Part shown: piece after piece, positions 43,814 through 53,247 of the stretch
Numbering within the stretch: the stretch's first letter is position 1
Layout of the letters: every line of letters begins with the position of its first letter
Source of the DNA: Bacillus sp. sid0103
Lineage (GTDB): Bacteria > Bacillota > Bacilli > Bacillales_B > DSM-18226
NCBI RefSeq assembly: GCF_019219025.1
Contig: NZ_JAHUWN010000001.1
Location: forward strand, 310,001-374,000
DNA: 64,000 nt
Direction: 5' to 3'
Program-made: the position numbers and the translations under genes
Notes under the pieces: generated by a model
Databases searched by the model: none
Seen by the model: the letters and a program-made list of their open reading frames with translations, nothing else
What the model was told of the DNA's origin: nothing

Positions 43814-44884
43814 TTACTTTATTTGCTCTGATCGTGAGGAGAGCCATTTGTCCGCGAATGTAGCAAACTTCCCTGTTAAGGCCAAAGAAACATGTCCTCC
43901 CTCAAAAACCTCGTACATTTTATCTTCACTAGAAACCATGTCGATAACAGGCAGGCTTTGTTTCTCTAATACTAAGGTATCTCTTGACGTTGAGAAAACG
44001 AAAAAAGAACAATGAATATTTTTTAAATCTACTTTCCTTCCTCCTATTGTAAGTTCTCCCTTAAGGAGTTTGTTATCTTTATAGAGATCATTAAATAGTT
44101 GTTTGAATGCTGCACCTGAAAACGAAGCAGAGTCTTTGGTCCACTTGTCCATCCGGCGCCATTTTTTCACATATTCTACATCATGTGCACGGGAAATCAG
44201 GTTTACCCATGGACTAACGTAAACCGGTGAAAGTCCTCTAAACATTCCATACATAATTTCAGTTGGAATAACACCATAAACCTCTGATAAACGATCAAAA
44301 TTTATTGTCCCTTTTTGCAGCCCTTTTAACCACTTATCTGGAACGATTCCCACACTAAAATCAATAGGTACCGTTGCCAGGATTAAATTCTTAATTGGCA
44401 ATTCTGTTAACGAAGTATATATAGCCGCTATGGTTCCACCTAAACAATAGCCAATCATTGATATTTCCTTTGAACCTGAATGTCGCAAGGTACGTTTGAC
44501 ACCATTTTCTAAATAATCAAGAATATAATGATCAAGGGTGATATCATAATCTTCAATACCAGGAGAACCCCAGTCCAGGAAGTAAACATCATATCCTCTT
44601 TCTGTTAATCCTCCTACGACACTACTTCCTTCCCCGATATCTAAAATATATGGTTTATTTAGCAATGAATAGACTAAAAACACTGGGGTTTGATATTTTT
44701 TTTCTTTAGCAGGATGATAAAATAACGTTGATTTATTTTTTCTCCAAATAATTTCTCTCGGTGTTGGAACAATATCAGGCTTCGGTTCTGTTAACACTTT
44801 ATAAACTTGTTCCCACCTTACTGATTCTTTTAATACATCAACAAATGGAATAAGATTAGTCGCAGCTGCTTTAACACTCATCAT
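43814..44884 (-). CDS. phaC: Class IV polyhydroxyalkanoate synthase subunit PhaC
   Basis: Catalytic subunit (356 aa) that polymerises (R)-3-hydroxyacyl-CoA into PHA together with PhaR. The lipase-like box GYCLGG contains nucleophile C147; D302 in STSRDTLV and H331 in EGGHVSLAL complete the triad. Short length and the adjacent phaR identify class IV. It begins 2 bases after phaR. The acetoacetyl-CoA reductase phaB, which separates phaR and phaC in B. megaterium, is absent here. Confidence 0.94.
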   Translation of the reverse strand: MMSVKAAATNLIPFVDVLKESVRWEQVYKVLTEPKPDIVPTPREIIWRKNKSTLFYHPAKEKKYQTPVFLVYSLLNKPYILDIGEGSSVVGGLTERGYDVYFLDWGSPGIEDYDITLDHYILDYLENGVKRTLRHSGSKEISMIGYCLGGTIAAIYTSLTELPIKNLILATVPIDFSVGIVPDKWLKGLQKGTINFDRLSEVYGVIPTEIMYGMFRGLSPVYVSPWVNLISRAHDVEYVKKWRRMDKWTKDSASFSGAAFKQLFNDLYKDNKLLKGELTIGGRKVDLKNIHCSFFVFSTSRDTLVLEKQSLPVIDMVSSEDKMYEVFEGGHVSLALTGKFATFADKWLSSRSEQIK

Positions 44885-44886
44885 TC

Positions 44887-45435
44887 TCAGCCCCTTTCAT
44901 CTTTAGTTCCAGCAGCCGTAATAACTAGCTCTTTTTCCTTGTCTTTTGCCTTCCCTTTTTTTACTAGATATTTCAATGTATCAATTTCCTGCCTTAATTC
45001 TTGAAAATCTTCTTTCAGCTTGTGTGTTTCAGAAATTTCTTGCCCTATTTTTTGGACTTCAATCTTCATTTGTGTTGCGATGGTGATTATTTCTTGAAAC
45101 ATAGCTAAGGTTTCCCTATTTAATGAACCTAAATTATCTTGTACATTCCAAATTTGTTCTTCTAAACTATCAATTTTTTCTTCTGTTTGCAGAGATAGTT
45201 TTGCGATATTTGCAACATCCTTTTTCGTTGGAATATTCATAACACCAGCCATGAACTCTTGGTTTTTCCTTAACAGTTCCATGTGTCTTGCATGACTTTC
45301 TGTCCCAACCTTTAGAAGCCGAACGAACTCATTATTGTCAGTCATCATGTATAACAGTCCATTCAATTGTTTTTCCCACATTTCACTCATTCTTCTGAAT
45401 CCTTCCAATGGATCATAGGATTTATCCTTTGACAT
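44887..45435 (-). CDS. phaR: PhaR, class IV PHA synthase partner subunit
   Basis: 182-aa helical subunit needed for PhaC activity in bacilli. Recognised by FRRMSEMWEKQLNGLLYMMTD near 9-29, helical repeats and the position directly before phaC. ATG 45435 follows AAGGAG. It is preceded by an acidic phasin-like gene 22 bp upstream, so it is internal in an operon. Confidence 0.9.
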   Translation of the reverse strand: MSKDKSYDPLEGFRRMSEMWEKQLNGLLYMMTDNNEFVRLLKVGTESHARHMELLRKNQEFMAGVMNIPTKKDVANIAKLSLQTEEKIDSLEEQIWNVQDNLGSLNRETLAMFQEIITIATQMKIEVQKIGQEISETHKLKEDFQELRQEIDTLKYLVKKGKAKDKEKELVITAAGTKDERG

Positions 45436-45457
45436 GAATGATCGCTCCTTGTCATTA

Positions 45458-46204
45458 TTATTTTGTCATTTCTTCTTCTTTCACCATGTATTTATTTAAT
45501 GGAAACATCAACGTTTTGATTTGTCCAGCAAAGAGATTGACAAAACCTTTTTGATTTTCATAGATTAAGTTGCCTGCTTGCTTAACTGTTTTGATATATT
45601 GCATCCTGCCTTTTTTCCTAAGGGCAATATATTGTTCAATCATTTCCAGGTATTTATCCATTGCTTGATTCTGGGTAATTACCTGGCATGGTTTACTTAG
45701 AATGGACATAGTTCTTTTTTGAATTTGATCTATCTGAGCATTGATTTCTTCGTAAGACTTTAGTGGAAAGAAGTGCTGCAGACTGGTGGTAGACATCAAA
45801 AATTCTTCCCGTGCTGTTCTTTCCCATTCTGTTAATTCCTTATTAAATTTTTCGAATATTTCTTTCATATTGTCTTGCTTCTTTTTTATACTGTCTGCAA
45901 AATTTACTGCCTCTTTAAGAAAGATCTCATCCAGGAAGTTTGCCCGCTTGGCCCATCCGTCTAATTCACGAAAAGCATTGTGCCAAAGCATATCTAAGCT
46001 AGAAAACTGGGTATCACTCCCATCACTCACGGTGACCTGTTCAGTTTCCTTGTTCGTTCCACGGACAGGCTCTTCTCCCATTTCTACAGCAGCTTCTCCT
46101 TCATCTTTTCCTTTTATTTCTGTTGGGGCGTCAATTTCTTGTTTTTTCCTTTTTGATTTTATTTCTTTTCCTTGTTCTTCTTCACTTTCTCTTTTCTCAG
46201 CCAT
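45458..46204 (-). CDS. Acidic, helical phasin-like protein of the phaRC operon
   Basis: 248-aa protein of no recognised family. Residues 1-65 are low-complexity and highly charged (MAEKRESEEEQGKEIKSKRK). Residues 70-240 are predicted mostly helical, with LDMLWHNAFRELDGWAKRAN and WERTAREEFLMST, reminiscent in size and style of phasins and PhaR. No signal or membrane segment. It is 22 bp before phaR and 35 bp after adhE, so it very likely acts on PHA granules. It would be a second phasin beside PhaP. Confidence 0.7.
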   Translation of the reverse strand: MAEKRESEEEQGKEIKSKRKKQEIDAPTEIKGKDEGEAAVEMGEEPVRGTNKETEQVTVSDGSDTQFSSLDMLWHNAFRELDGWAKRANFLDEIFLKEAVNFADSIKKKQDNMKEIFEKFNKELTEWERTAREEFLMSTTSLQHFFPLKSYEEINAQIDQIQKRTMSILSKPCQVITQNQAMDKYLEMIEQYIALRKKGRMQYIKTVKQAGNLIYENQKGFVNLFAGQIKTLMFPLNKYMVKEEEMTK

Positions 46205-46239
46205 CTTACTCGCTTCCTTTTTAATTTATTTCTTCCTTG

Positions 46240-48843
46240 TTAAATACCACTAAAGGCCTGACGGTAAATTTCTGCAAGTTCACTTATAAATGGTTGTTTT
46301 GGATTCGCTATTGTATCTTGATCGTCAAATGCACGTTCTGCTAGATCTGCTACTTTACTTTCAAATTCTTCTCTTCCGACCCCGTTTGCTTCGATACTCA
46401 TAGGAATTTCTAGTTCTTTTGCTAGTTGTATAATTGCCTGTACAAGGCTTTCGATACCTTCCTCTTTAGTACCTGCAGGGAGTCCAAGCATTGCAGCAAT
46501 TTCTGCATAACGTTCATCGGCAATGAAACTTTCATATTTAGGGTATGTCATGAATTTGTTTGGTTTTGCAGCATTGTAACGAATTACATGTGGTAAAAGA
46601 ATGGCATTAGCGCGTCCGTGAGGAATATTAAATTCGGCACCTAAAACATGAGCAAGACTATGGTTTATACCAAGGAAAGAATTGGCGAATGCCATACCTG
46701 CGATTGTCGATGCATTATGCATTTTTTCACGGGCCAGATCATTACTGCCATCCCGGAAGGCTATTGGCAAATACTTAAAGACTAGTTGAATAGCTTTTAT
46801 TGCAAGTCCATCTGTGTAGTCATTAGCCAATACGGAAACATACGATTCAATCGCATGTGTCAAAACATCCATTCCTGTGTCTGCAGTAACATGCTTCGGT
46901 ACTGTCATAACAAATTGTGGATCGATAATGGCAACATCCGGTGTCAATTGGAAATCAGCTAATGGATATTTATTATTCGTTTTCTTATCTGAAATAACAG
47001 AGAAAGCAGTCACCTCTGAACCCGTTCCGGAAGTTGTTGGAATCGCGACAAATTTAGCCTTTCCGCGCAATTCTGGGAATTTCACAACTCTTTTACTTGG
47101 ATTAAAGAATTTTTGGGTTAAACTATGAAAATCTGTTTCTGGATGTTCGTAAAATAACCACATAGCTTTGGCCGCATCCATAACCGAACCACCGCCAAGG
47201 GCAATAATACAATCTGGCTGAAACCTTCTCAGTCTATCTGCACCACTCATAACTGTTTCAATAGTAGGTTCTGGTTCAATGTCGCTGAATGTATCAAACT
47301 TGATCTTACTTTTATTCTTGTTTAGATAGTAAACGATCTTATCCACATAACCATTTTTGACAGCACTTTTGCTTGTAATAATGACGGCCTTTGAGACGCC
47401 CGGGATAGCAGCCAGCATTTGAATTGAATTTTTTTCAAAGAAAATTTGTGAAGGGACTTTAAACCACTGGGTAAACGTTCTTCTTTTTGCCACTTTTTTA
47501 ATATTTAATAGATTTTCTGCTCCAACATTTTGTGACACAGAGTTCCCTCCATAAGTACCACATCCGATAGTTAAGGATGGTAATGATGTGTTATAAATAT
47601 CTCCAATTGCACCATGCGTCGATGGTGTATTGACTATGATTCTCCCTGCTTTCATACGAAGTGCGAACATATCTACTAATTTTTGGTCTGCGGTATGGAT
47701 AGCAGCTGAGTGCCCAAGACCGCCATATTCTAAGGTATCCTCCGCAATTTGCATTCCCTCTGCAAAATGATTAACCTTGTAACAGGCAAGAATCGGACTC
47801 AGTTTTTCACATGAAAGCGGATATTTCGGACCTACACCATCTATCTCTGCAATGAGAATCTTGGTATTTATAGGTACATTTACTCCTGCCAATTTGGCAA
47901 TCATATGCGCAGATAACCCAACTATTAAATGGTTAATAGTATTTGTTTTTTCAAAGATCGCAACCTTTTCCACCATTAATCTCTCTTCTTCATTTAGGAA
48001 ATAACAATTATTAGTAATCATTTCCTCCTTCACTTCATCATATATTTCATGATCAATAATAAGTGCTTGTTCAGATGCACAGATCATACCATTATCAAAG
48101 GTTTTCGAAAGGATGATGTCGTTAACGGCCCGTTTGATATTGGCAGTTTTTTCAATATAACAAGGAACATTACCTGCACCAACACCAAGCGCCGGTTTAC
48201 CTGAACTGTAAGCTGCTTTCACTAAATTGGGACCACCCGTTGCAAGAATGAGTGACACCTTCGGATGTTTCATTAACGCTTGAAAAGCTTCATGTGAGGG
48301 GACTTCAATCCACTGGATGCAATGATCTGGTGCTCCCGCCTTGATTGCTGCTTCCTTTAGTAATACTGCTGTTTCAGTACAACATTTTTGACCAAATTGT
48401 GGGAATGCAAAGATAATTGGGTTCCTTGTTTTTTGCGAAATCAAAGATTTAAAGATAACAGTGGATGTTGGATTTGTGATTGGAATCACAGCGGCAATCA
48501 CACCAACCGGCTCAGCAATTTCTACCATTCCTTCATTTTCATTTTCACTGATTACACCCACTGTTTTCATTTCTCTGATATTGTCATAAATGAACTCTGT
48601 GGCAAACATGTTTTTGAATACCTTATCTTCATACACCCCCCTCCTTGTTTCATTCACTGCCAATTTTGCTAGATTCTTATGATGTTGAAGAGCAGTAAGC
48701 GCCATTTGTTTGACAATTTCATCAATCATCTCCTGGGTATAGCCACGGAATTCACCAAGTGCCTTTTCTGCATTATTTGCTAAAGTGTCAATCATTGAAG
48801 TGATAAAATGTTTTTCCAGTACTACCTTTTCTTCAACTGCCAT
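46240..48843 (-). CDS. adhE: AdhE, bifunctional acetaldehyde/alcohol dehydrogenase
   Basis: 867-aa fusion of a CoA-acylating aldehyde dehydrogenase (residues about 1-440) and an iron-dependent alcohol dehydrogenase (about 455-867), interconverting acetyl-CoA and ethanol with NADH. The ALDH cysteine is in DNGMICASEQALI; the second half has ALGGGSVMDAAK and the iron-site region NHSLAHVLGAEFNIPHGRANA. I chose ATG 48843; the longer TTG frame begins inside the GGAGGG ribosome site. No terminator separates it from the phasin-like gene, so it may head adhE-orf-phaR-phaC. A FadR-like box lies about 155 bp upstream. Confidence 0.95.
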   Translation of the reverse strand: MAVEEKVVLEKHFITSMIDTLANNAEKALGEFRGYTQEMIDEIVKQMALTALQHHKNLAKLAVNETRRGVYEDKVFKNMFATEFIYDNIREMKTVGVISENENEGMVEIAEPVGVIAAVIPITNPTSTVIFKSLISQKTRNPIIFAFPQFGQKCCTETAVLLKEAAIKAGAPDHCIQWIEVPSHEAFQALMKHPKVSLILATGGPNLVKAAYSSGKPALGVGAGNVPCYIEKTANIKRAVNDIILSKTFDNGMICASEQALIIDHEIYDEVKEEMITNNCYFLNEEERLMVEKVAIFEKTNTINHLIVGLSAHMIAKLAGVNVPINTKILIAEIDGVGPKYPLSCEKLSPILACYKVNHFAEGMQIAEDTLEYGGLGHSAAIHTADQKLVDMFALRMKAGRIIVNTPSTHGAIGDIYNTSLPSLTIGCGTYGGNSVSQNVGAENLLNIKKVAKRRTFTQWFKVPSQIFFEKNSIQMLAAIPGVSKAVIITSKSAVKNGYVDKIVYYLNKNKSKIKFDTFSDIEPEPTIETVMSGADRLRRFQPDCIIALGGGSVMDAAKAMWLFYEHPETDFHSLTQKFFNPSKRVVKFPELRGKAKFVAIPTTSGTGSEVTAFSVISDKKTNNKYPLADFQLTPDVAIIDPQFVMTVPKHVTADTGMDVLTHAIESYVSVLANDYTDGLAIKAIQLVFKYLPIAFRDGSNDLAREKMHNASTIAGMAFANSFLGINHSLAHVLGAEFNIPHGRANAILLPHVIRYNAAKPNKFMTYPKYESFIADERYAEIAAMLGLPAGTKEEGIESLVQAIIQLAKELEIPMSIEANGVGREEFESKVADLAERAFDDQDTIANPKQPFISELAEIYRQAFSGI

Positions 48844-48998
48844 TAATATTCCCTCCAAAATTCATTCCTCTTACGTAATTTGAGCTACAAATTAGGCATG
48901 TAAATCCTATACAATTACGTGAATTTTCAATCCTCTTCTTTACTGGTTAAAATATATCACGCCAGATAAATCGAAAAATGTCGAATTTTGCGCAATAA

Positions 48999-49016
48999 TG
49001 AATGAACAACCATTCA
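48999..49016. promoter_or_regulatory. FadR (TetR-type)-like operator upstream of adhE
   Basis: TGAATGAACAACCATTCA: both 6-bp arms match the B. subtilis FadR/YsiA consensus (TGAATG-6 bases-CATTCA), which I recall as TGAATGANTANTCATTCA; the two central T positions differ. The palindrome extends to 8-bp arms (48997-49018). It lies on the adhE side of the ppc terminator. Confidence 0.6.
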
Positions 49017-49056
49017 TTATTGGATAATTCATAAAATGTTCATAATTCTATTCAAT

Positions 49057-49097
49057 AAAAAAAGCCATAAATTCTTTTGTAAAAGAATTTATGGCTT
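49057..49097 (-). terminator. Terminator of ppc
   Basis: Perfect 17-bp stem AAGCCATAAATTCTTTT / AAAAGAATTTATGGCTT with a 2-nt loop and a T-run on the minus strand. Confidence 0.92.
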
Positions 49098-49108
49098 GTC
49101 TTTTGATA

Positions 49109-51868
49109 TCAACCAGTATTCCGTAGTCCAGCTGATATTCCACTGATAGTTAGTAAAACTTCAATCAATAGTTCTTCATTAGAACCACCCTGACTACGCA
49201 GTTCTTTTATTAACTCTACTTGTAAAAAGTTTAATGGATCAACATATGGATTTCTTCTATATACTGATTCCTTAATATTCGGTGTATGATCAAGCAATTC
49301 TTTATCGCCTGTAATTCTGAGAAGAATTTCTTTGGTTCTTTCATATTCTTCTAGGATGTTAGTGAATATCCGTTCTGCAATTGTCTGGTCTTCAACAAGC
49401 GTTAAATATTCTCTCGCAGTTGTTATGTCTGCTTTCATTAATGCCATTTGCAGATTATCAATTGTTGAGTGGAAAAACGGCCATTTTTCATACATTTGTT
49501 GGAGCAGAAGCAAATTTTGTTCTCCCTTTGCTACAAATCCTGTTAAACCCGTACCAGCTGCATACCACGCAGGAAGCAGTTGACGACTTTGCGTCCAAGC
49601 AAACACCCATGGGATTGCGCGTAAATCTTCAAATCGGCCTTGATTCTTTCTGCTCATTGGTCTGGAACCAATGTTTAAGTCCCCTAACTCTCTTAGTGGT
49701 GTCACTTCAGTAAAGTAGGTAAGGAAATCTGGATCTCCAAACACCAATGATTGATACTTGGTCAGAGCTAAGCTTGAGATTTCTTCTATCGTCTCAACCC
49801 AGATTGGATCTCGTTGATAACCTTTCTCTACCTCTTTAGAAATACGTGTTGCTGCTAGTAATAAAGTCGAGGTAGCCTGTTCTAAACTCCGATATGCAAT
49901 GTCCTCAAGCAAGTACCTTGAAGACAAAACTTCACCTTGCTCCGTAATTTTGACACCATCACCAATGGTTTCTGCCGGTTGCGACAAAATACTTTTATTT
50001 AATGGGCCGCCCCCACGACCTAACGAACCGCCACGGCCATGGAAGAACTTAAGACCAATCTGGTATCTTTTCGCCATTTCATGAATTTCAATTTGAGCCT
50101 TATATAATTTCCAGTTAGCTGTTAACGTACCGCCATCTTTACTTCCGTCTGAGTAACCAAGCATGATTTCCTGTTGGTCACCCAATATTTGTAAATGATT
50201 TCGATAGACTGGCATCTCAAAAAGTGTTTCCATAATTTTTGGTCCAGCGGTTAAATCATCAATTGTTTCCAGTAAAGGTGCAACATGTAAATGACTTTCT
50301 AAGGTTCCATCTGCATGAAGCCGATAAATCCCAGCCTCTTTGGCAAGAACCAGTACTTCAAGAAGATCACTCGGTGATTTTGTCATACTCACAAGATAAA
50401 CGGAAATAGATCGCTTCCCGAATTCGTCATGTGCCTTTTTGATCATTTGAAACACTTTAATCATTTCTTGTGTTTCAGCAGAATAATCTTCATCTAATAA
50501 TAGAAGCGGGCGAGGATCCAAAAGAATATTTTGCAATACTTTTAGTTTTTCTTCTTCTGAAAGGCCTGCATAATTGTTGGAGATACTAACTTTACGCAAT
50601 ATTTCTGTTATGGCTGCCTCATGTTCACCGCTATGATTGCGAATATCCAGTGTAGCTAAATGAAACCCAAATAACTGGACTTGTCGAATCAACTTTTGAA
50701 TAATCTTTAATTCATGTGCTGCTGGATGGTGATTTTTCAAGCTCTTTTTAATAACATATAGGTCTTCTAATAATTCATCGGAAGATGTATAGCCTAGGTC
50801 TGTTTTTCCTACTTGCTTCACTCGTTCAATTAGGATTGCAAATGCACGGCGGTACACTTCCCCTTTATTCGGCCATTTCTTGTCAGAGGTTAAATACGTA
50901 TCTTCTTGCTCAATTAATTTAAGAAGATCATTACTTACCTCCACCCTTGAAGTGGAATGGCTGTACCGTTTCATTAATTCAACTAAAACATTTTTATATT
51001 TTTTTAAGACAAGTCTTCTCTGCTTGTTTAATGTCTCCCAAGTGACATCGTGTGTAACGTTAGGATTTCCATCACGGTCCCCACCGATCCATGAACCAAA
51101 ACGTAAGAAATTAGGAACTTCCCATTGTTTTTTAGTGAAGTTCTTCACTAAACACTCAGCCACCTCTTGGTGAATTTCAGGCAGAACTTCGAAAAGTGTT
51201 TGATCAAAATAATACAAACCATTTCGGACTTCGTCTAAAACAGTAGGCTTGCTCTGCCGTAATTCATCTGTTTGCCATAGAATTGAAACTTCATTGAACA
51301 AACTTTCTTCAAGCTTTTTTCTTTCTCTTCTTGTTAATAATGGATGATCGAGAGTTTTTAGGATTTCAGCAATTCGCTGCTGAATTTCAAGTATGGACCG
51401 CTTCGTTGCCTCTGTTGGATGAGCTGTAATAACCAGTTCAAGTGACAAAGTATTTAGAGTATCCTGAATGACATCTTCGTCAATATTATTCTCTTTAAGC
51501 GAAAGAATCGCACTTTCGATGGAAGCAGGTTGGACAACCGTTTCATCTTGCAGCTGGTACTGTCTCCGTCTGCGAATCCGATGGTTCTGTTCCGCGGCAT
51601 TAATCAAATGAAAATACATGGAGAATGCTCGAATAACTTGTTTTCTCATTGGTGCATCTAAACTAGAAATTTCTTCCTTTAAGGCATCATAAATGGATTG
51701 ATCAAAATGTTCTCTTAATGTTTTACACATTAACCGTATTTTTTCCACCTTATCAAATAAGTCGGAACCACCATGATTGATCAGAATCTCCCCGAGAATT
51801 TTACCCAGTAATTTCACATCACGACGCAACGGAAGACTGCTGTCATTTACTTTAACTTCTGTTGTCAT
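49109..51868 (-). CDS. ppc: Phosphoenolpyruvate carboxylase
   Basis: 919-aa enzyme that carboxylates PEP to oxaloacetate, refilling the TCA cycle. Signature motifs: VITAHPTEATKRS near 150 (catalytic His), the loop GYSDGSKDGG, and FHGRGGSLGRGGGP near 575. The C-terminus ends RNTG, as in many PEPCs. ATG 51868 follows GGAAGGTGG. Single gene with terminator. Many bacilli use pyruvate carboxylase alone, so its presence is a useful metabolic marker. Confidence 0.97.
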   Translation of the reverse strand: MTTEVKVNDSSLPLRRDVKLLGKILGEILINHGGSDLFDKVEKIRLMCKTLREHFDQSIYDALKEEISSLDAPMRKQVIRAFSMYFHLINAAEQNHRIRRRRQYQLQDETVVQPASIESAILSLKENNIDEDVIQDTLNTLSLELVITAHPTEATKRSILEIQQRIAEILKTLDHPLLTRRERKKLEESLFNEVSILWQTDELRQSKPTVLDEVRNGLYYFDQTLFEVLPEIHQEVAECLVKNFTKKQWEVPNFLRFGSWIGGDRDGNPNVTHDVTWETLNKQRRLVLKKYKNVLVELMKRYSHSTSRVEVSNDLLKLIEQEDTYLTSDKKWPNKGEVYRRAFAILIERVKQVGKTDLGYTSSDELLEDLYVIKKSLKNHHPAAHELKIIQKLIRQVQLFGFHLATLDIRNHSGEHEAAITEILRKVSISNNYAGLSEEEKLKVLQNILLDPRPLLLLDEDYSAETQEMIKVFQMIKKAHDEFGKRSISVYLVSMTKSPSDLLEVLVLAKEAGIYRLHADGTLESHLHVAPLLETIDDLTAGPKIMETLFEMPVYRNHLQILGDQQEIMLGYSDGSKDGGTLTANWKLYKAQIEIHEMAKRYQIGLKFFHGRGGSLGRGGGPLNKSILSQPAETIGDGVKITEQGEVLSSRYLLEDIAYRSLEQATSTLLLAATRISKEVEKGYQRDPIWVETIEEISSLALTKYQSLVFGDPDFLTYFTEVTPLRELGDLNIGSRPMSRKNQGRFEDLRAIPWVFAWTQSRQLLPAWYAAGTGLTGFVAKGEQNLLLLQQMYEKWPFFHSTIDNLQMALMKADITTAREYLTLVEDQTIAERIFTNILEEYERTKEILLRITGDKELLDHTPNIKESVYRRNPYVDPLNFLQVELIKELRSQGGSNEELLIEVLLTISGISAGLRNTG

Positions 51869-51990
51869 ACTGCCACCTTCCTTTTAATCAAAAAATTCGC
51901 TAAATTTTTTATTTATTAATATACCACAATTTCATAAGCTGTGTGAAAAATTTGTATTCTTTTTTTTTACTAAATTTTCTCTATTATATA

Positions 51991-52017
51991 AAAAAACCTG
52001 CTAGAAGCAGGTTTTTA
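51991..52017 (-). terminator. Terminator of the cadherin-like protein gene
   Basis: Stem AAAACCTGC / GCAGGTTTT with loop TAGAA and T-run on the minus strand. Confidence 0.85.
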
Positions 52018-52039
52018 GTCCATTTAAAAAGTGTTCATT

Positions 52040-53170
52040 TTAAGATTTTTTTTCAAAAACAAGCACATAAGTTTTTCGATCATCATCATTGTATGACACA
52101 ACAACTGAGATAATGGTTTGCCTGTCGGCTTCCAGTTTTATTGTTTTGCTAGTGCCTCCTTCTATCAAAATATCAGAACCGCTATATTTTGCAATCGGTT
52201 TCAGGGTGATTTCGTCTCCATCGCTTGGCACCGTCACATGGTAGGTAAACTCATCACTTGTAAAAGTGCTATCCCATGTTCCTTCGGAAACTGACAGCGA
52301 TGAAAGTAATGCTTTACTAGCTTTTTCGGTCATCACGGCACTTTGCAATTGTGATGCAGGCAGTGCAGATTTAGCAGATTTTGTTGGACTATTGGGTTTT
52401 GAACTTGGCTGTGAAGCACCTGGTTTATTGTTCTGATTTGGTTTTGGGATAGTGGCTTTATCCTCTACAGCCTTATCTTTCATAACGTGGATGGTATAGG
52501 TCTTGTTGGCGCCGTTTTCAGCTGTTACCGTAATATTAATATCAGACTTACCAACGGATACCTTAACTTCAACCCCATCTTTCATAGCCAAGATCCCATT
52601 TACCTTAATGGCTGATGTTTTTTCCATTGCTATCGATTTGATCTTAATCGTAGGAACTTCATTTGGAACGTTGACGTTGTAATCAGTGACAATCGAAGAA
52701 AATTTGGGTGACAATTCCCCTTTTGATAGTTCAATATTTTGTAAGAGATTGTTTGCATTTTTCTCTCTCGATATTGTCAGGGTATAGGTAGTTGATGAGT
52801 TGCTGCCATTATTTACGGAAATAATAAATTTATTCTCACCTGTTTGTAGCGTATAAGTCCCTGCTGTCCCGCTTATGACAGTCTGCCCATTTATTGTAAT
52901 TGATTCATCTGTATTGGTGCTTTCTACCAACAACTTAACCGTATCCACTTCGTTGTCTACACTAGCTGAATATTCATATAAATTCGAGGCGAATTTCTGG
53001 TCTAGTTCAACACCTTCAATTTCTACTCTTGAAAGAGTACTTTCATTTTGATTCTCTTGAACTGTCGCTGTGTTAGTTTCAGCGTAAGCAGTTGGTATGT
53101 ATGATCCAACTCCCATCCATACCAATGAAAAAACAAGCATTACATTTAAGGGTTTGTTTGGATGCTTCAT
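52040..53170 (-). CDS. Secreted protein with three cadherin-like beta-sandwich domains
   Basis: 376-aa exported protein. A signal peptide occupies residues 1-31 (ending AYAETN). Three repeats of about 90 residues follow, each with the pattern L(S)xxxxxGxLxxxFxSxxxxYxxxV and ending in a YTLxI(S/M)-type strand: about 45-137, 140-228 and 287-375. They match the cadherin-like beta-sandwich family (PF12733 in my memory). A linker of N, P, K, S and Q (about 230-260) separates repeats two and three. No wall anchor is seen. Role unknown, perhaps wall binding. Confidence 0.82.
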   Translation of the reverse strand: MKHPNKPLNVMLVFSLVWMGVGSYIPTAYAETNTATVQENQNESTLSRVEIEGVELDQKFASNLYEYSASVDNEVDTVKLLVESTNTDESITINGQTVISGTAGTYTLQTGENKFIISVNNGSNSSTTYTLTISREKNANNLLQNIELSKGELSPKFSSIVTDYNVNVPNEVPTIKIKSIAMEKTSAIKVNGILAMKDGVEVKVSVGKSDINITVTAENGANKTYTIHVMKDKAVEDKATIPKPNQNNKPGASQPSSKPNSPTKSAKSALPASQLQSAVMTEKASKALLSSLSVSEGTWDSTFTSDEFTYHVTVPSDGDEITLKPIAKYSGSDILIEGGTSKTIKLEADRQTIISVVVSYNDDDRKTYVLVFEKKS

Positions 53171-53247
53171 CGTTAATCCTCCTGTCTACTACCTTAAGGG
53201 GATAGTGGAATTTGGACTAACTTTATCATTGCTTGCTTAAGTTTATC

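Noticed and set aside
48860..49056. Rex-type redox operator before adhE
   Set aside because: Looked for TTGTGA-N6-TCACAA in the adhE upstream region and found only the FadR-like palindrome and a TTGCGCAA (48988-48995), neither of which fits Rex.
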